Positions 47,802 through 59,779 are shown, counted from the stretch's first letter. The stretch is DNA of 64,000 nt from Oreohelix idahoensis (GCA_024509875.1 JAMPIV010014125.1:124001-188000); one strand, 5' to 3'. Numbers and translations are program-made. Notes: a model not told the origin generated them from the letters alone.

Positions 47802-48008
47802 TAATAATAATAATAATAAATTCTTTAAGCACAAAACACGGCGCATAAGGCAGAAACCAGTGCTCTCCAGGTTGTTCGTTGTGACGCCACTCCTCTTAAC
47901 TCTTGCACATTATTTAGGCCCAACGTTCTTCCTTTTCTTATTATTGTTCTTCTGAGTGTTTCTTTTGGTCTTCCTTTTTTCCTCTTACCCTCAGGAACCC
48001 ATGCATGT
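47802..48008 (-). mobile_element. LINE E scrap inserted in pol of element III
   Basis: Minus-strand C-terminal tail of a non-LTR protein (HAWVPEGKRKKGRPKETLRR ... WRALVSALCAVFCA, stop) with an ATAATAATAATAATAA 3' tail at 47803-47819. Pol sequence is found on both sides. The target duplication is not clean (ATGTTAAG against ATGTTGAA). Confidence 0.75.
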
Positions 48009-49440
48009 TGAAAAATCCTATTGCAGATCTTATGGTTGGTCGTATTCACGGCAGCAGAGATTGCACCCCAGAAGAAATTATCGAATGGGAGAAACACAAT
48101 CTGTGCACTGGAAATGCAGTGACAACTAGAGCACAGACTAAAATTGTAGAGAGTGTCGACACTAAAAAGGTGGAACCAGACAAACAGGAAGATATTGAGG
48201 TTCATTCTCCTATTGACAGAGCTACGTTTGCAAGAAAACAGAAGGAAGACAAATCTTTAAAAAAAAATTTTGATCTGGTGAACAAGTTTGATAATCTTAC
48301 CTCGAGTAATAAAGACAAACATTGGTTTACAATTAAAAATGATATATTAATTAGATGTTTGATGGACAGTTCTCAGCTAAAACGACAAGTCATGGTACCT
48401 TCTGCATTTAGACGATATATTCTCCAACATGCACATGGTTCACAGTGTGCAGGTCACATGGGATATACTCGGACACGATCCCGAGTATTATCTTCATTCT
48501 TTTGGCCAGGTGTTTCACGAGATATATCATAGTATGTACGCTCTTGTACTATATGCCAGGAAATTAAAGCACGCGGAGCTTTTCACACGGCTCCTATTCA
48601 GGCTTGTGATATTTCAGTGCGACCTTTTGACAAAATGGCCATAGATATCATTGGTCCACTCTTACCTTCGGCCAGAGGACAGATTCGTCCTCACTTGCAT
48701 TGATTTATGCACACGATGGCCAGAAACCATACCATTGAAGACCACCACTACAGATGTAGCTGATGCACTACATCTTATTTTTTCTAGGGTAGGTTTCCCT
48801 AGGAAGTTATTGTCAGACCATGGATCTCAATTCATATCTGATACTATGACAGAGGTAACGAAGACATGGTACATAGATAGGAATCTTAGTAGTATTTATC
48901 ATCCTATGAGTAATGGTGCGGTGGAACGGCTTAACCGTACACTTAAACAATTATTACATAAGGTTACGGTTAAACATCCTCATGACTGGGACAGAGCACT
49001 CCCAGCTGTCCTGTTCGCCTATCGAGAGGTGCCACATGAACAGACTGGCTTCTCTCCATTTGAATTAGTTTTCGGCGCTCCACCAAGAGGTCCTATGCGA
49101 CTCATAAATGACTTACTAATTGACGCCGAGATGACTCAGGATACCTAGTCATCATACGAATACGTAATTAATCTTCGTAGGAATATCATTGAATCTTGCC
49201 AGTTGGCAACAGCTTCTTCTGAGGCTGCGAAAGCTAAGGCTCGGACCTTACAAAATAGAACTAGACGATTACGTCAAGTATTTCCAGGCGATGAGGCTTA
49301 TGTGTTACTTCCACATAATAACAATAAATTACTTGTATCATGGAATGGTCCTTACAAGGTTATTGACAAGATTTCTGACGTTGACTATGTCTTAGACATT
49401 AAGGGACACAGAAAAATATATCACATAAATATGCTTAAAC
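48009..49440 (+). pseudogene. Element III integrase
   Basis: Frame 48005-48532 holds a linker and the HHCC finger (QHAHGSQCAGHMGYTRTRS ... SCTICQ), with a stop at 48530-48532 in the middle of the finger. A one-base shift near 48675 leads to the next frame. The D-D-E triad is at codons 48644 (IDII), 48816 (SDHGSQF) and 48924 (VERLNRT), 35 residues between the second Asp and Glu. A stop at 49146-49148 interrupts the C-terminal region. The same frame then resumes with the GPY/F module (LVSWNGPYKVIDK, about 49333-49370) and runs on into RT. Integrase therefore lies upstream of RT, as in element II. Three disabling changes are seen. Confidence 0.92.
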
Positions 49441-51020
49441 AATTTCATACTCGTCCAGAACACTTGCAATCTATTTTCCACGAATTAGATGACACAGTAG
49501 TACCAACTTGTCATTATACTAATCTATCAGTGATACAGGAAGAAGAATCTTCTTTTCCTGAGGTACAGATGTCTTTACCTGTACCTGTATTACAACCTAC
49601 GGAATCTTGGCGGGATGTAACCATCTCTTTGTCGGTTACACCGCAACAGCATCATCAGATTGCTGATCTCTTACAATCATTTCCAGATGTGTTGACAGAC
49701 GTACCTGGTCGCACATCAGTGATCTCTCACGACATTATTCTTAGTGATGATACACCAATTCGTGTACATCCCTATTCTGTCCCACTACATTTTCTCAGCA
49801 AAACGACCCAAGAACTTGAGCAGATGTTATCTTTGGGTATTATCGAGACTAGTACCTCACCATTTTCGTCACCTTTAGTCATTGTCCGAAAGAAGGACAA
49901 CAACATTCGTCTATGCGTTGACTATAGGAAGCTAAATGCTCAGACCGTAGCTGACAGCGAACCACATCCCATTCTTGACGACTTACTTTATCGTCTGTCC
50001 AATGCAACACTTTTCACAAAGATAGATCTAACTAAAAGTTATTGGCAGATACCACTAACCGAAAAGGCCAAATATTACACAGCGTTTTCCACCCCACAAG
50101 GTCTTTACCAGTGGAATGTGATGCCTTTTGGGCTTATGAACGCTCCTGCTACCTTTATTCGCATGATGCGAACAATTTTATCAGGTAGACCAGACATCAT
50201 TACATACATTGACGACATATGTTTATTTAGTTCATCATTTGAGGAACATTTTTCGGGGCTTAGATGTGTTTTAGAGATATTAAGAGAAAACCATTTAACC
50301 GCTAAACCTACGAAAATACAAATAGCATTTCAGGAGATAACATTTCTGGGACATATTATTGGGGCTGGACGTATTCAAACTGTTTCCAGTACGGTATCTA
50401 AAATTTTTAATTTATCGGTTCCTCAAACGAAGAAACAGGTTAGGAGTGTTTTAGGTCTAGTCCAATACTACAGTAGATTTGTACCTAACTTATCATCCAT
50501 CACGGTTGTCTTGTCATCATTGTTAAAAAAAGACATGCCGTTGAAGGTAAATTGGACTGACAAGTGCGACAAAACTTTTCGCATGATATTGACAATTTTC
50601 TCAAATCCACCAATTTTGAGGTTACCAGATACTTCTAAAAAGTTTTTTCTTCGTACAGATGCCAGTAATTACGGTATCGGAGCTTGTTTGCTTCAATATC
50701 ACGACGATATACTTCATCCAACTATGTACATATCAAGAAAACTGAAGTTGCCTGAAACAAAATACTCTACAGTGGACAAGGAGTTGCTGGCAGTAGTTTG
50801 GGTAATTACTAAACTTGAGAAATTTTTATTGGGAGCACCCTTCGTGATCCAAACGGATCAGAAGGCGGTGGCATCGTTACGTCTCTCTAACCACAAAAGC
50901 GACAAACTTGCCAGATTTTCGATCTTATTACAACCTTACGACTTTGTCATCGAAGCCATACTGTGACAAGAGAATATAATGGCGGATGTACTTTCGAGAC
51001 ACCCTACTGAAGTCGAATAG
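49441..51020 (+). pseudogene. Element III reverse transcriptase and RNase H
   Basis: In frame with the GPY/F module and open without a stop to 50966. RT: LTDVPGRTSVISHDI (about 49693), RLCVDYRKLNAQT, TKIDLTKSYWQIPL, NVMPFGLMNAPATFIRMM, catalytic YIDD at about 50205-50216, FLGHIIGAG. RNase H: LRTDASNYGIGACLL near 50650, VDKELLAVVW, IQTDQKAVASL. The frame ends at 50966 after VIEAIL. One base out of frame the usual ending follows (ENIMADVLSRHPTEVE, stop 51018-51020). The RT core looks intact, in contrast to the decayed gag. Confidence 0.95.
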
Positions 51021-52404
51021 TAATTGTCCACAAGTTAAAGAAATTAAAGACTGAACAAGATTGACTCTGGAACTATCACTTATTTCTGCAGTGAAAATGA
51101 TAACCATTACCTCCATACGGGAAAAACACTTTGAATAATTTGCAGTTAATCAACCAATAAGTACAATCTCCGAAAGAAATTGTTTGTAACAAGAAACATA
51201 TTTCAATGGTTCGTTTTAACGTTTGGACTTTGGTTAGTGTCCATTCGTTCTACAACTCGTTACGATATAGTCGGGAAAAGTATCTGAATCCATGCTGGAC
51301 AAATACCGTTATGCTAAAGAAATTGAAATGACTAATTCAACACGATGAAAGTTTACACTCATTCAAGAACAAAACATAGTTGAACATTATGAACTTTTTT
51401 TTCTCCAATGGAACTTTCCGTAAATTCTCAAAGGACATAACGACGGCTTGATCTTCATATCCGACATTATTAAGTTTAATAGTTATTAAATTAATAAAGA
51501 ATATAATAAAACTGAAGTGTGATAATACAAAAATTAAGTGTGTCAAAAGAAAGAAAAGATGAAAAAAAAACAAAATAATATCACACAAGCGAATACTCTA
51601 AATATTTTATTTATGAATGTGATATATAATATATAGAATTAGTTAAGATGTTGACATTATATGTATGAATATTATTTTTCTTTTAGTCGTTAATTAAGTT
51701 AATTAGTTAGTAATTACTCGACACACATAATTAATTTTAAACACACATAACTAAATTAATTTATACTTATCTTTTTCTCTACTTTACTTGTCCTTACTTC
51801 TCATTTCTTTCATTATGACACTATCTCTCAGTTTATTTAATTAAATGTTAATTAATTAATACCCTACTTACATACTATGATTAATTAGTTTAATTTTAAT
51901 TAGTTGGAATAATTTTCTTTTCATAATACTTCATTATTTAGTCACGACAGACTTTAATTTAAGAAGATAAGTATTTAGCGACCGTTGACACTCTTTTGGT
52001 TAATATAATATCCATGAATGTTACATGACTGATATATTATCGACAAAACGATCCTTCAGGGAACAGTCGAAGGTAAACGGAGAAGAGGAAGGCAGAGAAA
52101 ATCCTGGGCTGATAACATCAAAGAATGGGCAGGACACGGTTTTTCCACACTTGTACGCATTGCTGAGGATAGAGAGCAGTGGAGGACCCTGTCTGCTGAT
52201 GCTTCCACCATGGCACCCCTACGACCCATGACGGGTTACGGGCTGAGATGATGATGATGATATTATCGACATGACCACGACACTGTTCTAGACAGAACAT
52301 CGTATGCCATATGTTGGGTTTTTGTTAAATTTTTTTGAGAGGTGTGAGTAAGATAGTTCAAAAAAATCTACCTATACATTTTTTTCCCCCGGCGGGCAGG
52401 GAAT
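51021..52404 (+). other. 3' untranslated region and polypurine tract of element III
   Basis: Very AT-rich, no coding frame, interrupted by LINE F at 52046-52259. The last bases, GGCGGGCAGGGAAT (52391-52404), are the likely polypurine tract just before the LTR. Confidence 0.7.
52046..52259 (+). mobile_element. LINE F scrap with target duplication
   Basis: 5'-truncated 214-bp insertion with the 12-bp duplication ATATTATCGACA (52034-52045 and 52260-52271). Its plus-strand frame shows the non-LTR C-terminal end: RKSWADNIKEWAG, EDREQWRTLSADAS, stop after GLR. The tail is repeated GATGAT. Confidence 0.9.
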
Positions 52405-53260
52405 TGTTACGGTAGTTTTATTGATATCGTCTGCTATAATTGGCAGTGCGCAATTCTCAGGTCTATAGAATTAATATAAATTGATTTTGATACTTCACGG
52501 ATTAGTGAACGCAAAGTACACGGTCAAATTATGACGTGTTAGCATTGATAAGGTCACGCTTCGTGACTTAGTTACCGGACCCTTGTTACGTTGTCCGTCA
52601 AGCCGTGAAGTCGTGTTTTTACCTCCTTCCAAGGTTAGGCTTTGCTAATAGCCATATTTCTGTAAATTGATATAAGGACCCAGGGTCAGTCCATATAATA
52701 TTATATACGAGTGAATTCATAAGGTTTGTGATTAACCTGCGTTACGGAAGGATAGTTGATAAGTTGTTTGATTATTTTCGTCAAGACTCATGCGCTCATT
52801 TCTGGCTGTCTGGACCCCAGCAGCACATGTACACAGCCATGATGTTCTGTTGACATGAATTCAATATGACACGGACGGATAAGAATATATATGCAAGTAA
52901 ATTCTAATGAACTGTATGTTAATATTATACCTGCTTTAAATGTCTTCGTATGTGAACTTGTTAATAAATATTGGACTCCAATCCGAAGACTTATCCACAT
53001 CGATAACGTTACGGATGGTTCGTCAGATTGACAATGTTGATTGTTATTGTAGATGAAGAACTCTTCCTATAAGAAGGTTTACACTATAATAATGAGATCC
53101 GAAAGGAACCAATGTATTCTTGGACATTCATTACACAATGAGACAATATAACATTGACCCTCAGTTGAATACTTATAAAAACGAACGAAGCACGCATTCG
53201 CAACTCAAACAAATAAAGAACCAGCTCCGAACCAGCAACCCGTAGCAACCAACCGTAGCA
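52405..53260 (+). repeat. 3' LTR of element III
   Basis: Uninterrupted 856-bp LTR and the empty site for the piggyBac insertion. It contains TATAAAA at 53174-53180 and AATAAA at 53212-53217, plausible promoter and polyadenylation signals. Confidence 0.93.
53174..53217 (+). promoter_or_regulatory. LTR TATA box and polyadenylation signal
   Basis: TATAAAA at 53174-53180 and AATAAA at 53212-53217, also present in the 5' LTR at 44460 onward. Conservation between LTRs of one element is expected anyway, so the evidence is motif identity and position near the LTR end. Confidence 0.5.
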
Positions 53261-53265
53261 GTCAG

Positions 53266-53825
53266 GATAGCAGAATTCACAAGATACGATATCCTAAACT
53301 TGCTAAGTTACAAGGAAGTCTCGGCTGCATTTGTAAACGTTGTTGGCGCAGCATTTTATTCGCCTGTTATCAATGCTCGCTTAAATTGGACAGTCTATGC
53401 ATATCTGTGTATAATCATACAGTGGAAGAGTACTGAGAGACACATGGACAGTGTATATTGAACATCAGTGTTGTAACACTTAGTATATCACACCATTATT
53501 TCACTATTCACATAGGTTTACACTCCTATTTAACTAACTGCATAATTTATATCTCATCTGTGTGTGTGTGAATTGTCTTTCACCATCATCACTGTTTTAT
53601 TTTCTACTAACCCTACATGTGTATATATTTAACTAATAAACCCAATAATCGTTTTGATCATTATTTAGTTCGTTAATGTTTCACTCGTGCTGTCGGTGTT
53701 AAATATTTACATATAAGTAAAATTCCACATTTAGATGAGGTTGTGGCCTCTTTCTTTATCGAGATCTAAGGACAGAAGCTATAGTTGTGAGGAAATAGAA
53801 CACGTTCCAGAATTTATTAGAAAAC
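53266..53825. other. No gene recognised
   Basis: AT-rich flank of element III with a short TG repeat near 53561-53571. Confidence 0.55.
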
Positions 53826-53829
53826 ACTA

Positions 53830-54215
53830 TCATCTAGTGGACAGCATTCGCACTCTCTTCTTCTTGTCCTTATCTTGAATAGGTCTCTTTCTTTCTTAAC
53901 AAGCCAATTTCTGGAGACCTTGATAACATTCTATAGACCATCTTCAGCGACAACTACTGTGGTAGTTGCACCAATATACATTTACGACACATGGCCAAAC
54001 CATCTTAGTTGGGACTGTTCTACTTGGGTCTGCAGGGGTTGGGTTTTTATGCCTTGACGTATCGCATGGTTGCGGACCATTGTCTTTTCTTGTTACTTCA
54101 GCCACCTTCCTCGGATACCTCATTTCTGCTGTTGTCTTTCACATTGAGTATTTGTTTCGAATTTTCATGAAAATGTTGGCAGGAATTTTTTCATTGTTGT
54201 TTAAGACAGTTCAGT
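53830..54215 (-). pseudogene. LINE G scrap: C-terminal region of a non-LTR RT protein
   Basis: On the minus strand, pieces of the region downstream of RT are readable across frameshifts: IRGRWLK-like, NHAIRQGIKTQPL, then QVEQSQLRWFGHV (about 54045-53990), a hallmark of this part of many LINE proteins. No RT catalytic motif remains. Confidence 0.6.
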
Positions 54216-54239
54216 CAGAGAATTAATATATAGGGGATG

Positions 54240-54735
54240 TTAATAAACGTTCTACAAACATAGAACATAAGAACTAACATATACAGAGGCGGCTCTACTA
54301 TGAAGCTAATGAAGCTTAATCTTCAGGGTCCCCAAGTCCAGTTTTCTCTATAATACGTTGTTTCTTTCACATACACATCACTTTAAAAAAAAGAAAAGAT
54401 GCCCTTACAATAGTTCATCATTCAGGGCCTCCAAAATGTAGATCTGCCACTGTACATATAGGGATGAGACGAAACGGGCAGGGAATGAAGATAAGAAGTG
54501 AAATAATCAAGAAGATCCTGGTGATTAAAAGCAGATAATCCCGGCATGTTTAAACACGCCTACCATTTGTTGTTGATATGTCGGGTAAACATGTTGTGTA
54601 TGGGCAATAATGTGGGGGGGGGGGGGGGGCAACAAAACAAAATACAGAGCAAACAGAACTTACCTTGGGCAAAGAGCTTCCTATTCCAATTTATTTATTA
54701 GCCGTCGTTTGTTTTCTTTTTTTGTCAGCTTTATG
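54240..54735. other. Unassigned, with a G run
   Basis: No gene seen. A nearly pure G run is at 54613-54629. Confidence 0.6.
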
Positions 54736-55499
54736 TCCCAATTCTTGAGCATTCCAGACAGGGGAATTCAGTTTGTCAGCTTTATATCCACATAAATGAC
54801 CATTAAAAAACATGGATTGGAACATTTATATCGACATACGTGACTGCTGAAAATATTGAGTTGTTATTTTTATATCCTCATACTTGATAACTGGAAGCAG
54901 AGACTGTTACGTTCACCGATTTCGTAGTCTTTTTGTTTGTACGCTTTATATCCATATAAATGATTACTTAAAACATAGACTGTGAGCTGTATGTCCACAT
55001 ACTTGACTACTGGAAAATGGATAGTAAGCTCTGTTTCCATACACGTATCCACTGAAAACGTGGAATGTACCTTTATATCCATATGCTTTACCACTTAAAA
55101 GCATCGATTGTGAGCTTTGTGCCCATATTCTTAACGACTGAAAACATGGATTGTAAGTTTTATTTCCACATAATTGACTACTGGTAACATTCTGTTAGGT
55201 TTATATCCACAAACGTGACCACTGGACTATTGCGATGTTAGGCTTTCATTCAGAACATTTCCACTGCAATAAAACAAGTATTATAAGCTTTATGTCTATA
55301 TGTAATTGACTATTTAAAATACAGAGAATTCAGTGAAGACTTAATCTTGCTTTCTTGTGCACGCGTTATGTCCACACACTTGACCATTTAACACATAAAT
55401 TGTAAGCTTCACATCTACATACCTGACAGCTTAAAACATAAACTTTACGTTCTATGTCTAAATACTTGACCACTGAAAACTAGGATTGTACGTTTTTGG

Positions 55500-55850
55500 T
55501 TTCTTTGATTCTTGGTTTTAAGGACCATTTTCATTGCACACGGACAACGCCGTCAGTGCTCCGAATTTTAGATCATACAAGGAGGATCTCAGCACAGTGC
55601 ATGAACTTCGTAGCACCTGCAAGGATCCCAATGCGTGTATGCAGGAATCACATATTCTGTAAATATTTTTTGTGGTGGTAGGTTTCATAATTTTTTAATT
55701 TTCACAGGGCAGCGGCGTATGGCCTACTCTTTACGATTTCCAACTGCTGAAGGATTTTTAACTTGCACACGGGATCTCCTAATTTGTTCGCCCTGATCTT
55801 AAAATGCTAGGCGTCAAATCGCACTACCCATAAGATTAGGGAATATGACA
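55500..55850 (-). mobile_element. SINE-1 family copy (body, no tRNA head)
   Basis: Reverse complement shares blocks with the body of the SINE at 1750-2095 and with 59270-59500, including GCCGCTGCCCTG and CGTGTGCAAGTT. It extends beyond the first copy through GAATATGTGATTCCTG. It lies inside the 42-bp array. No pol III boxes were found in it. Confidence 0.7.
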
Positions 55851-56671
55851 TTATTAGGGACTACTAATTCAGACAACAAAACTTCCATAAATTATATTCC
55901 CTGTACTGTGAAGCGAATCAGGTACCTTTATAATTCGAGGCGGACGTCATATTTGTTAGCTACTCCAACCCCACTTTGTAAGCTTTACATCCACATACTC
56001 CTCTACTGAAAACATTAATTATCAGTTTTGTACCTTGACACGGATTAAAAGGTGGGATTCTGTGAGACCACACCACATCGTGTTAGGTCTCGTTGTATAA
56101 AGTGTGAGTAGGTTGCGTACGATCAGTCTTTCGTCCTGTATAATTCACTGAACACAGGTATTTTCTGGGCTCCGAACACTTTAACACAATGACAAATCTG
56201 TATAATCTGGGCATTCTACACCCATGGAAAACACCTGCTTAGCACACCACTACTCTGATACATAATTATTCCAGCTCTGACAATGAATACTCTTTCTTCC
56301 CACGTAGAACACTGTAGACATATAACTTCTAGAACAATCTAAAACATGCAACCCTTCCACTTTCAAAAACAGCAACCAACTGACTTCTGAAAGTCATCAC
56401 AACAACCCACGAGTTTCACTCAGTTGAACACTGACACTATTCACGCCACGTGAGGACACACTCATGACCTAGTCACAACAGTCAATAACAGCCAGTGAGA
56501 TAACATTTAACATCCTGTAAGGCTCTCAGAAGCTTCCAAACACAACACAAATACAACTCCCCGTGAAGTAAAGATATTTTACAACTATAAACTACACAAT
56601 AAAATAAAAACTAGCCTTGACATGCCCATATACTACAGAACAAATGGATTGTAATCGTTGTATCAAAATAC

Positions 56672-56806
56672 GCACAATGGGCTAATCACCTGTTTGCCAA
56701 ACATTTTGATTACATGTTTTGCCCAGGAGCCTTGTGCTCTTTGGGTTCCCTCTACACCTCGTTTTACCGGGGTAGATGAGGTTCCGATTATGAGATGAGA
56801 TGAGTT
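56672..56806 (+). mobile_element. Short retroposon (135 bp) in the tandem array
   Basis: Bordered by TCAAAATAC (56663-56671 and 56807-56815), although that motif is also part of the array unit. The head GCACAATGGGCTAATCACC matches the head of the chimeric element at 21879. The end is repeated ATGAG. No coding potential. Confidence 0.65.
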
Positions 56807-57545
56807 TCAAAATACATGACGTCTGAAAAAAATGGATTGCAAGGGTTGTTTTAATAAATATGACGTATGAAAACATGGATTGTAAGCGTTGTATCAAAAT
56901 ACATGCCGTTTGAAAACAAGGATTGTAAGCGTTGTTTTAATATATATGACGTATGAAAACATGGATTGTAAACGTTGTATCTAAATATATGACGTCTGAA
57001 AACATGGATTGTTAGCGTTGTATCAAAATATATGACGTCTGAAAACATGGATTGTACGTGTTGTGTCAAAATATATGACGTCAGAAAACGGATTGTAAGC
57101 GTTGTATCAGAATACATGAAATCTGAAAACATTGATTGAAACGTTATATCAAAATATATGACGTCTGAAAACATGGATTGTACGCATTATATCGACAACT
57201 GACCGCTGTCAGTGACCGGTGGAAAAATGAAGAATTCGTGATAGTTGGATATTATTTCCGTTTCTAAGATTTATAACCACATACTCATCCATTGAAAACA
57301 TGGTTTGTAAGCTATATATATCAACGTAAATAATCGATGGAAACATGAATAATTAATTCAGTATTTTATCTTGTTTTCGCTAGTCAGCTTTACATCCACA
57401 TATTTGGCCACTGAAAATAAGGATTGTACGCTTTATATGCAAATACATGGCCACTGAAAATAATGATTGTACGGTTTATATCCACAAAAATAACCACTGA
57501 AAATAATGATTGCAATCTGTATATCCACATAAGTGACCACTACAG

Positions 57546-58340
57546 CATGGAGATCTCAGTGAAAGTTGTATCCGACACGGGTTCATCTCTCTCGTTGATT
57601 CACATTATTGTCCCACACTTTGCGGTTTTGATAGCGAACAAAAGGTAGGGACCTTACCATCGATCTGTCCGGCATACAATCACAGCTCTGTTGATTTCAT
57701 CACTGTTGATTAAAAGAGCCAGACTTTCAGTGCAGTGTCACTTCGTCCGTCCCTGAATTATAGGCCTTTCGTTCGATCTTGATCTGATTTATTGTGCTGA
57801 CGCTAACTGTGCAAAATATTTATGGGGGTTTGCTTACATTCCCTTGATTGCTTTTTCTTTTTTTTTTTTCTTTCTTTTTTTTTTATATATATTAGGCTCG
57901 TATTTGCTATGTTTCTGACAGTTTTTTTTTTTAAATATTTTTTAATAGTAGACCTGGTATACCAACGTTCTGAACGTTTTGAACACATGTTTTTCCGTGC
58001 ATACGGTTTTTGAACGTAGAATAAAATAGTGCGGTCAAGATAGCGGACAAGAACGGTGGTTGGAAACCAGTTGTTACAGGTTATTCATAAATGCGTGATC
58101 ATTACAACGAAGATCTTCTCAAGAATTTTGAGAATTAATTAAAAGCAGACATTCCAGTCCCTCGGGCAGCCTATTTTTTAACCTTTTTATATTGAAGGGA
58201 TCCTTGAAATAATTTTTGGGTCTCAGGAAACCAATGCAGAAAAATTATTATATCTGCAACTCATTTTTTTTTTCATTTTAACATAGTAGGCCTGGTTACA
58301 TTCACTTTTTTGCGTGAAGGAGATCTATTTTGTGAAACGG
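57546..58340. other. No gene recognised
   Basis: Contains T-rich runs at 57850-57890 and 57920-57945. A short frame near 57550-57648 reads VVSDTGSSLSLI, reminiscent of a protease active site, but nothing around it supports a gene. Confidence 0.5.
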
Positions 58341-58344
58341 TTTC

Positions 58345-58640
58345 CCGTCAATCAGTCAATTAATACACGTTACCTCCCTAAGGAGCATAGTCCTTCAACA
58401 AACACACGCAAAGTCCTCCTGTCACGTGCCATCAGCTCAAGTTCTTTCCATGCTTTTCTCATCATTTTCACTTCTCTCTCCAGCTCTCTTCTCCGTGTGT
58501 TTCTTGGACTACCACTACCTTTATTACCATGGGGGTTCCAGAACAAGGATTACTTTGTAATGCTATCCACTGGTTGGTTTCCTCAATATGTGACCTGTCC
58601 ATAGCCAGCGTCTTCTTCTCATCTCTTCGTTTCCCATAAT
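58345..58640 (-). pseudogene. LINE A copy 2, 3' end
   Basis: Closely related to 2096-2326 and to 16954-17000 joined end to end, through TTGTAATGCTATCC, TTTCCTCAATATGTG and CCAGCGTCTTCTTCTCA. It thus shows the uninterrupted state of the site that element I hit. The minus-strand reading is the non-LTR C-terminal tail with several frameshifts. The 3' tail is at the low-coordinate end (CAATCAGTCAATTAATAC). Confidence 0.82.
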
Positions 58641-58649
58641 ACAGATCAA

Positions 58650-59265
58650 TACTGAGCTATGTCAGAGCAACATTTGTCATTCCTTGATGGGTCTTACATA
58701 AGGAAAATTGATATTCCCTAATTAGAAAACGAAACACGCTACGGGCGGAAGGCCATATACAGTGCTAAGGAAGAAGGTAACCGGACACACACATACACAC
58801 ACACAATTGGTTATAAAGCTAACTGTAGAAACTATAAGATCGATGTATCCATAGAAACTGTCTAGAAGATAGAAACAGTAGACAGTAATGTATTTCTCTC
58901 TGTGACCAAGCCAAAAACAATCACACACCAAAAAAAACACGCCCTTTCTTTAACCCTGCCCATCCCACGGGCCGTATGATGCGTCAAAATGTGGTGCACT
59001 TTTCACCCAGAAGCTCCTAGTGCGTGGGTCGTTTTAATGCGGTTTTTTCATGTCTGCACTTGACACACTGTTCAACAAATTTATTTACTTACTGTAAAAG
59101 GCTTACTCCACTTCAAATTCTTTCTCCGACAGCTTAGAAAAATTATATATATATATATATCGTATAAGGGCCCAATGTAGTTCCAGTGGGTCTCGGAAGG
59201 AATACATGAAGAATATAATTATTGCTCCTTCAGGCATGTCGTACAAGGCAACTAATGGGATTTGG
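58650..59265. other. Unassigned, with microsatellites
   Basis: A CA-rich repeat near 58784-58804 and an AT repeat at 59145-59160. No gene seen. Confidence 0.6.
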
Positions 59266-59269
59266 GTAC

Positions 59270-59500
59270 CGGCGAGGATCCCAATGTGTGTATACAGGAA
59301 TCACATATTCTATAAATATTTTTGTGGTGGGTAGGTTTCCTAATTTTTAAATTTTGCCAGGGCAGCGGCCGTATGGCCTACTATTTATGATTTCAAACTG
59401 CTGAGGGATTTATAGCATGCGCAGCTTGCACACCAGACGTACTATTTTTTCGCCATTTTCAGAGAAGACTTGACATCCGATCTCACTACCCAGGAGTTAT
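59270..59500 (-). mobile_element. SINE-1 family copy (body)
   Basis: Reverse complement matches the body at about 1920-2090: CTGGGTAGTGAGATCGGATG, GGCGAAAAAATAG, GCCGCTGCCCTGGCAAAATT. It also extends into GAATATGTGATTCCTGTATA, as the copy at 55500-55850 does. Sequence shared with a family continues perhaps to 59160, but I cannot mark the end. Confidence 0.75.
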
Positions 59501-59779
59501 CAAACAAAAGGGGTCATTTTGTGTTAAAATAACATAATATCCTCCTCAGTCATAACTGACTATAGAAATGTGCCCCTGAGGTGATAGCCGTCAGTCTGGC
59601 AATAAAACCTAACTTTTCTAGATTACCGTTACAAACACCAATCTTTGAAGCTTTATTTAGAAGGGATCTATAAAAAGAAAAAGTATTTCTATTCTAATGT
59701 ATTAGTTTCCTTATAAGCATAAATGTCTCAGCGGGAAGAAAGGGTTTATGTATAGTACACCTGTACTCAGGAATACTAG

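Larger units (their letters stand above)
40829..53260 (+). mobile_element. LTR element III: second Gmr1-like retrotransposon
   Basis: LTRs 40829-44546 and 52405-53260 begin TGTTACGGTAG and end CCGTAGCA, with a 5-bp target duplication GTCAG at 40824-40828 and 53261-53265. The 5' LTR contains a piggyBac element; without it and one TTAA it is exactly 856 bp, the length of the 3' LTR. By eye there are about ten differences between the LTRs. The interior reads gag, PR, INT, RT, RNase H, again with integrase first. Two LINE scraps lie inside (47802-48008 and 52046-52259). Gag is badly decayed, while INT-RT-RNase H keeps long open frames. Confidence 0.95.
54740..57545 (+). repeat. Long decayed tandem array, unit about 42 bp
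   Basis: Units of roughly 42 bp with the pattern TTTATATCCACATACTTGAC, CACTGAAAACATGGATTGTA occur through 54740-55490, again at about 55970-56030, most regularly at 56640-57185 (variant GACGTCTGAAAACATGG with GTATCAAAATATAT), and at 57270-57545. A SINE-1 copy (55500-55850), the short element at 56672-56806 and unrelated sequence (56040-56640) interrupt it. Minus-strand frames through the regular part are by-products of the repeat, not genes. Confidence 0.85.

Noticed and set aside
56851..57174. 107-residue minus-strand frame
   Set aside because: It is translation of the 42-bp repeat and has the repeat period.
57550..57648. Protease-like motif VVSDTGSSLSLI
   Set aside because: An isolated short match at the edge of a tandem array, with no flap motif, gag or pol nearby; probably chance.
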